Source: Mucilaginibacter cryoferens (lineage in GTDB: Bacteria; Bacteroidota; Bacteroidia; Sphingobacteriales; Sphingobacteriaceae). Taken from it: a DNA stretch of 64,000 nt. The notes under the pieces are model-generated. The model did not search any database. It had not been told where the DNA came from and was given only the letters and a program-made list of their open reading frames with translations. Within the stretch, counting starts at the first letter, position 1; each line of letters opens with the position of its first letter. The DNA lies in NCBI RefSeq assembly GCF_014205845.1, contig NZ_JACHCR010000005.1:186001-250000 (forward strand), written 5' to 3'. The translations under genes and the position numbers were made by a program. Shown here piece by piece: positions 59,700 to 64,000 of this stretch.

Positions 59700-62047
59700 A
59701 TACTAAACCTGCTGGTTACCGCTTTACAATATTAGGTATTTTACTGCTCATAATCGGATCGGGCTGTAGTCTTACACGTGGAATAAAAAAAAATCAAACC
59801 CTGGTGCGTAAAATTACCATAAAAGGCATTGATGAAGAGTTTGAAGAAGCGGCCTTAAATTATGTTGATAAAGAGCAGCAACCCAACAACAAATTAAACC
59901 TGCAATTTTACTATTGGTTTAGCAACCATGGCAAACGCAATATTGGCGAAGCACCGGCTATACTGGATAGCGCACTGGTTGAATACTCCCGCTTTCAGAT
60001 GGAAAAATTTATCCAGAACCGGGGTTACTTAAAAGCAAAGATCACCGATACCGTTATTATTAAAAAACAACGAGCCGAACTTGTATTTAATGCCCACGAG
60101 GGGCCCATGTTCCATATCCGCAAGTTTGAGGATAGTATCCCCGATAAAAATATTAAAAATCTTTACCTGGCCAACCGCAATAAAATGTCGCATATACAAC
60201 CCGGCGGCCGGTTTGATACCGATAGCCTGGCGCATGATCGCGATGAGCTTTACCTGCTTATGAAGCGTAACGGCTACTTTGATTTTTACCGCCAATATGT
60301 CAATTTTAATTACGACTCCACCTTTAACAGCAGTGTTGTTGATATTAAAATGACTATTGATAACCCCGCAGGCAAAACCCAGCACCCGGTTTATAAAATA
60401 AACAACACACTAATAACCATATCTGCAAGCAACGGCAAAACTACCGGCAAAGCCGATACCATACAGGTTGATTCGCAATTTAGATTTGTTGATTTTTCGC
60501 ACCGTTTTACGCCAAGGGTAGTAACAGATTATACTTTTCAAAAAAAGGGGCAAATATTTGATATAGATAAGCAAACCCTTACTACAACGCGACTTTCGGA
60601 GTTAAATGTTTTCAGAAATGTACCCAACCCCACTTATGAAAAATTGCCCGATAGCAGCAATCGCCTCAATACCAAAATAGATATTATCCCCCTTAAACAC
60701 TTTTCGGACCGGGTAGAGGGCGAGTTTCTGTTTGCCAACGGGCGGTACGGCTATAATATTGGCAATACGTTTACCGATAGAAATCTTTTTAAACAAGCGG
60801 CTATATTACAGGTAAAACTCAACTGGAGTATTTTGTTTGACAACGGATCGAACACGAGCAATAACAACGGAATCCAAAACCAGGAGTTTAGGGCTGGGGT
60901 TAACCTCATCTACCCGCGCATAATATCCCCTTTTGATTTTCCGTTATTGGGCAAATTCGGAGTTCCGCATACTACCTTCTCTACCAACTACTCGTTATTT
61001 TACCAAAAGGGCCTGGTAACGCGCCAAAGCTTTATCAACTCCATAACCTACGATTTTTACGAAACCGGCCGTAAACTACACACCATTACCCCCATTGACA
61101 TTGAATTTTCAAAGGGATCTATTGACCCCGCCGCACAAGCCGAACTGTTAGCCAATAACAGGTACGCCTATGTATATTTAATTGGCCGTACCGTATTTAC
61201 AACCGGGAGCCAATATACGTTTCAATACAACGCAATTGAACTAAACTCTTATGCTAACTTTGTATATTTCCGCGGCGGATTGGATGTAGGAGGCAACTTT
61301 TTGAGTTTGCTCAGCAATACCTTAAATACACCACGCGATAGTGCCGGACAGCGTAAGTTTCTCGGTTATACATTTTCGCAGTACACCAAAGCCGAAATTG
61401 ATTTACGCATTTACAAAACCCTCGGCGGCGAAAAGCAATTTATATTTCGCATTAACCCGGGTATTGGCGTACCCTATGGCAATAGCAATGCGTTGATATT
61501 TGAAAAAAACTTTTATGCCGGCGGTGCCAACGATATGCGTGCATGGTTGCCGCGTACACTGGGGCCCGGAAACTTTAACAGAGGCACCTACTACGGCAAT
61601 GATGATACCAGCCGCAATCGCTTAAAATACCTTGATCAGTTTGGTGAAATTAAAATAGTAGCTAATGCCGAGTACCGCTATAAACTGGCCGATGACTTTT
61701 TTGGTGCAAAACTAAAAGGTGCGGTATTTATGGATGCGGGCAACGTTTGGCGGTTGGGCAAAAAACCCGAAAGCCCGAACGGCGAATTTAGATTTGATAA
61801 CCTACTGCAATCAACAGCTATTGGCATAGGTACCGGCTTACGGTTTGATTTAAGTTTTTTTGTATTTAGGCTGGATGCAGCATTCAAATTTAAAGACCCT
61901 CAGTTTACGGGCTCAGACCAATGGGTGCTCTTTAAACACTCAGACGAGTTGTTTCGCACCGGATCATTTAAAACAGCTTATGAAAAAGCCAATGGTGAAA
62001 GCTACAACTTTATGCAGCTTAACTTTGGTATAGGATTACCTTTTTAA
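59684..62047 (+). CDS. TamL-like BamA/TamA family outer-membrane lipoprotein
   Basis: A 787-residue BamA/TamA-superfamily protein. It starts at GTG (59684), the only start compatible with a lipobox: IIGSGC puts the acylated Cys near residue 28. POTRA-like domains (about 38-325) are followed by an Omp85 barrel (about 330-787) with the characteristic FYAGGANDMRAWLPRTLGPG (about 611-630). In Flavobacterium TamL is an essential lipid-anchored TamA variant. It forms part of the TAM complex with TamB, which is not in the window. Its start region overlaps the divergent trmH gene by 16 bases. Confidence 0.88.
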   Translation: MILKAYTKPAGYRFTILGILLLIIGSGCSLTRGIKKNQTLVRKITIKGIDEEFEEAALNYVDKEQQPNNKLNLQFYYWFSNHGKRNIGEAPAILDSALVEYSRFQMEKFIQNRGYLKAKITDTVIIKKQRAELVFNAHEGPMFHIRKFEDSIPDKNIKNLYLANRNKMSHIQPGGRFDTDSLAHDRDELYLLMKRNGYFDFYRQYVNFNYDSTFNSSVVDIKMTIDNPAGKTQHPVYKINNTLITISASNGKTTGKADTIQVDSQFRFVDFSHRFTPRVVTDYTFQKKGQIFDIDKQTLTTTRLSELNVFRNVPNPTYEKLPDSSNRLNTKIDIIPLKHFSDRVEGEFLFANGRYGYNIGNTFTDRNLFKQAAILQVKLNWSILFDNGSNTSNNNGIQNQEFRAGVNLIYPRIISPFDFPLLGKFGVPHTTFSTNYSLFYQKGLVTRQSFINSITYDFYETGRKLHTITPIDIEFSKGSIDPAAQAELLANNRYAYVYLIGRTVFTTGSQYTFQYNAIELNSYANFVYFRGGLDVGGNFLSLLSNTLNTPRDSAGQRKFLGYTFSQYTKAEIDLRIYKTLGGEKQFIFRINPGIGVPYGNSNALIFEKNFYAGGANDMRAWLPRTLGPGNFNRGTYYGNDDTSRNRLKYLDQFGEIKIVANAEYRYKLADDFFGAKLKGAVFMDAGNVWRLGKKPESPNGEFRFDNLLQSTAIGIGTGLRFDLSFFVFRLDAAFKFKDPQFTGSDQWVLFKHSDELFRTGSFKTAYEKANGESYNFMQLNFGIGLPF

Positions 62048-62109
62048 TTATTGAATTACTGAGTTATTGATTGGAATTGGTAAGGGGCATTCCGCCGTAA
62101 GCTTCTCTT

Positions 62110-62643
62110 CTAAAATATTCCCTTTAACCCATCAATGGCGCTTTCAAAGAAGGTGTGCATACTTAGGCCGTTGTGGTAGTTAAAATATAGGAATATGCAG
62201 AAAATGATAACCGCTATTATTATAAACCGCTTAAACATATAGGCAAGCAGCACTAAAATAAGCGGTATAGCTATCAAAATCATAATGCTGATGTGGATTG
62301 GGCTCAGCTTGCTATCGTGTTTATAAATGTAATAAAGTATGCCATGTGTACCGCTTTCGTTTACATGTTTGGCGTATAAAAACGTCGACCGGTCTATCTT
62401 CTGTCTGTAAAATGCTACCCCTTTTTCAAATTTAAGCTGGTATTCAAACCCGTTCATTATAAAAGTGAAAATGCCGTTCACATTCTCCTGGGTTACTCCT
62501 GCCGTGTCTGTTGCTATAATGGCCACCTGATCGACCCCGAAAGGGTTTTCCTTAACCACAAAATGATTTATGGCAATTGAATCGGCCCAAACAACGCTAT
62601 GGGCTGCCGCAACAAGGCACAATAAAAGCAGTAATTTTTTCAT
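62110..62643 (-). CDS. Hypothetical exported membrane protein (177 aa)
   Basis: The N-terminal signal peptide (about 1-20, VVWADS) is followed by a periplasmic beta-rich domain (about 21-110) and then two membrane helices (about 118-136 and 139-158, SIMILIAIPLILVLLAYMF and IIIAVIIFCIFLYF). A short periplasmic or cytoplasmic tail FFESAIDGLKGIF closes it. No family is recognised. It shares its strand with the TspO gene, whose stop is 53 bases upstream of its start. It is convergent with the TamL gene. Confidence 0.7.
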   Translation of the reverse strand: MKKLLLLLCLVAAAHSVVWADSIAINHFVVKENPFGVDQVAIIATDTAGVTQENVNGIFTFIMNGFEYQLKFEKGVAFYRQKIDRSTFLYAKHVNESGTHGILYYIYKHDSKLSPIHISIMILIAIPLILVLLAYMFKRFIIIAVIIFCIFLYFNYHNGLSMHTFFESAIDGLKGIF

Positions 62644-62696
62644 CTGTTAATAAACCAAAGGTAAAATGTACGCAATAAAAATAGTGTTTTTTTGCG

Positions 62697-63191
62697 CTAT
62701 CTGTTTAGCAAATAAATACTCGCATTTAGCACTGTGGCAAAACTCACCCAAAGTAAATAGGGCCAAAGCAGTCGGCCAGCCGCTTTGCTGAATTTACCAA
62801 ACCAATAAATGTTTAAAACAATGCTCATCAACATTAATATAATAACTATTAGCGCGGCCAATACCTGGTGTAGACCAAAAAACACTATCGACCATGAAAA
62901 ATTAAGGATGAGCTGTATAAAATAAACAGACCGGGAAATAATGTATGCCGGCTTGCGGCTCCGGTGTTTCCAAACCAGGTAGGCAGCAGTGGCTATCATA
63001 AAGTAGATGGCCGCCCACACCGGGGCAAACAGCCAGGGTGGCGGGTTAAATGATGGCTTAGTGAGTGTACTGTACCAACCTGTAATTTGGGGCCTTGTAA
63101 CTAACAACGCTACAAAACCTATCATCAGCGTAATTAATAAACTGATAAGGAACGGAAAAAACTGAAACTTTCTGGATACAGCAGGGATCAT
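62697..63191 (-). CDS. TspO/MBR family protein
   Basis: A 164-residue five-helix membrane protein of the translocator-protein family. Diagnostic parts are WYSTLTKPSFNPPPWLFAPV (39-58) with the WxPPPWLFxPVW motif, the helix VLAALIVIILMLMSIVLNIY, and the end LLWPYLLWVSFATVLNASIY. TspO proteins bind porphyrins and may take part in stress or tetrapyrrole signalling. Length and helix count are normal. It is transcribed divergently from the cupin gene. Confidence 0.92.
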   Translation of the reverse strand: MIPAVSRKFQFFPFLISLLITLMIGFVALLVTRPQITGWYSTLTKPSFNPPPWLFAPVWAAIYFMIATAAYLVWKHRSRKPAYIISRSVYFIQLILNFSWSIVFFGLHQVLAALIVIILMLMSIVLNIYWFGKFSKAAGRLLWPYLLWVSFATVLNASIYLLNR

Positions 63192-63316
63192 CTTTTATTG
63201 AACCATTAAAAACACAATAAGTTTGCTAAATATTTACAATACCGTTATGCAAAGCAGGTAATTAAAAATCATAAATACCTTAGCTTAGCGGCCATTGCCC
63301 CTACCGGCAAAATAAA

Positions 63317-63679
63317 ATGATAAAAGCTTATAAGTTATATACCGGCGCAGACGGGCATTCGCATATACAAACCGGCACTGTAGCCGAAGGTATTTTTAAC
63401 CAGGCATCAACCATCAGGTTCCAGGAATCGCCCCCACATTCGTTTTTGGATTGGCATAACGCCCCCACAGATCAGTATGTGATAACTATCTCGGGCACGC
63501 TTCAATTCGAAACCTACCTTGGCGAAACCTTTATTTTACGCCCCGGTGAAATACTGATTGCCACAGACACCACCGGCACAGCCCACCAGTGGAAACTAAT
63601 TGACGACCAGCCATGGCACCGGGCTTATGTTGCGTTTGATGAGGGGCAGGGAGTGAATTTTGTGCCGGATGCGGAGTAA
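63317..63679 (+). CDS. Single-domain cupin protein (120 aa)
   Basis: A 120-residue beta-barrel cupin. The first cupin box reads WHNAPTDQYVITISGTLQFE (about 46-65), with a GT..FE strand, and the second reads LRPGEILIATDTTGTAHQWK (about 75-94), with His in the second box. The usual G(X)5HXH(X)3,4E(X)6G first box is degenerate, so metal binding is not assured. Enzymatic or regulatory role is unknown. The gene is alone, divergent from the TspO gene, with 125 bases between. Confidence 0.8.
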   Translation: MIKAYKLYTGADGHSHIQTGTVAEGIFNQASTIRFQESPPHSFLDWHNAPTDQYVITISGTLQFETYLGETFILRPGEILIATDTTGTAHQWKLIDDQPWHRAYVAFDEGQGVNFVPDAE

Positions 63680-63809
63680 TAATTAAAGCCATGCCGATCC
63701 GGCATTGCTGCCAAACCGGCATCCCACTTGCAAGGCAACAATTAACCACCTTGCTTGTGGGACCCGTTTTTTGCCACTGGGCGTTACGGGATGACTTTTA
63801 TAACATCTT

Positions 63810-64000
63810 TTAATCTGGCCTCACTCTTACATAAACAGTGTTAAAGCCATCACTTATAAATATATCGTTCTGATATAAAGTATCATTTCTGATCATAAAC
63901 GATGTAGGATTCTGATCGTTTATCTTTAGCAGGTTGAGTGTTTCGGTATTTGAATATTTGTAATTTTTGGTTATCGAAAACTTACCCGATACCTGAAGCG
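63810..64000 (-). CDS. C-terminal fragment of an unidentified protein
   Basis: An uninterrupted minus-strand frame runs from the right edge to a TAA at 63810-63812, giving 62 residues rich in Asn, Thr and Tyr: KFSITKNYKYSNTETLNLLK and the end TLYQNDIFISDGFNTVYVRVRPD. The pattern of short strands resembles the last strand-rich repeat of a secreted Bacteroidota protein, but I cannot name a family. Most of the gene is outside the window. The gap 63680-63809 contains only a GCCGATCCGGCA-like small inverted sequence. Confidence 0.5.
   Translation of the reverse strand, partial: LQVSGKFSITKNYKYSNTETLNLLKINDQNPTSFMIRNDTLYQNDIFISDGFNTVYVRVRPD

Overview
The window is chromosomal DNA from a member of the Bacteroidota, most likely family Sphingobacteriaceae and Mucilaginibacter-like. 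The basis is the gene families present: a SusC/SusD pair, DUF5686 and OMP_b-brl_3 outer-membrane proteins, a type IX secretion plug protein (DUF5103), a TamL-type BamA-like lipoprotein, paired M16 peptidases, a small histone-H1-like protein, secreted GH125 and GH2 glycosidases, and a TAnnTTTG-type promoter element. Genes lie on both strands in short transcription units. The spaces between them are rich in dispersed palindromic repeats. The genus is my inference; no rRNA gene is present.

Layout. 0-1.8 kb: end of a YkuK-like gene, PlsC acyltransferase, NUDIX hydrolase. 1.9-8.6 kb: an apparent operon of SusC, SusD, two tiny membrane proteins and a sterol-desaturase-family hydroxylase. It is preceded by a 28-codon leader ORF ending in Cys-Cys-Thr-Cys-Cys-Cys and by foldable untranslated DNA. 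8.8-10.9 kb: an AT-rich type II restriction-modification pair (C5-cytosine methylase plus BsuBI/PstI-type nuclease). 11-17 kb: small secreted proteins, a potassium channel, an orphan histidine kinase, a GH125 mannosidase. 17.4-23 kb: histone-H1-like protein, FtsX/MacB permease, small proteins, DapA. 23-36 kb: DUF5686 protein, LigA, DUF6263, DUF885, DinB, an alpha/beta hydrolase and a TonB-dependent-type barrel. 36-38 kb: KTSC, DUF1634 and TauE/SafE. 38-47 kb: two M16 peptidase pairs (one active and one inactive subunit each) flanking a four-helix-bundle cassette, a UbiD decarboxylase and a lipoprotein. 47-57 kb: barrel protein, GH2 beta-galactosidase-like enzyme, EF-hand-like lipoprotein, T9SS plug protein, ABC-F ATPase, SGNH hydrolase. 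57-64 kb: PyrD, small basic protein, tRNA-Cys(GCA), TrmH, TamL, TspO, cupin, and the end of an unidentified gene.

The most interesting system is the poly-cysteine leader upstream of the SusC/D-sterol desaturase operon. It looks like a ribosome-based cysteine sensor, which would make the operon a candidate for acquiring organic sulfur or a sulfated lipid or sterol. Second is a four-helix-bundle (23S rRNA intervening-sequence-type) gene framed by 14 perfect ATTGGTC heptamers on one side and the inverted heptamer on the other, with what look like empty versions elsewhere in the window. Third is the unusual partnering of a BsuBI/PstI-family nuclease with a cytosine-C5 methylase. Several repeat families (a 150-225 bp MITE-like element, TCATTGCGAGG elements, CCCTCTCC elements) also stand out. 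All functional links are inferences from sequence and context only.
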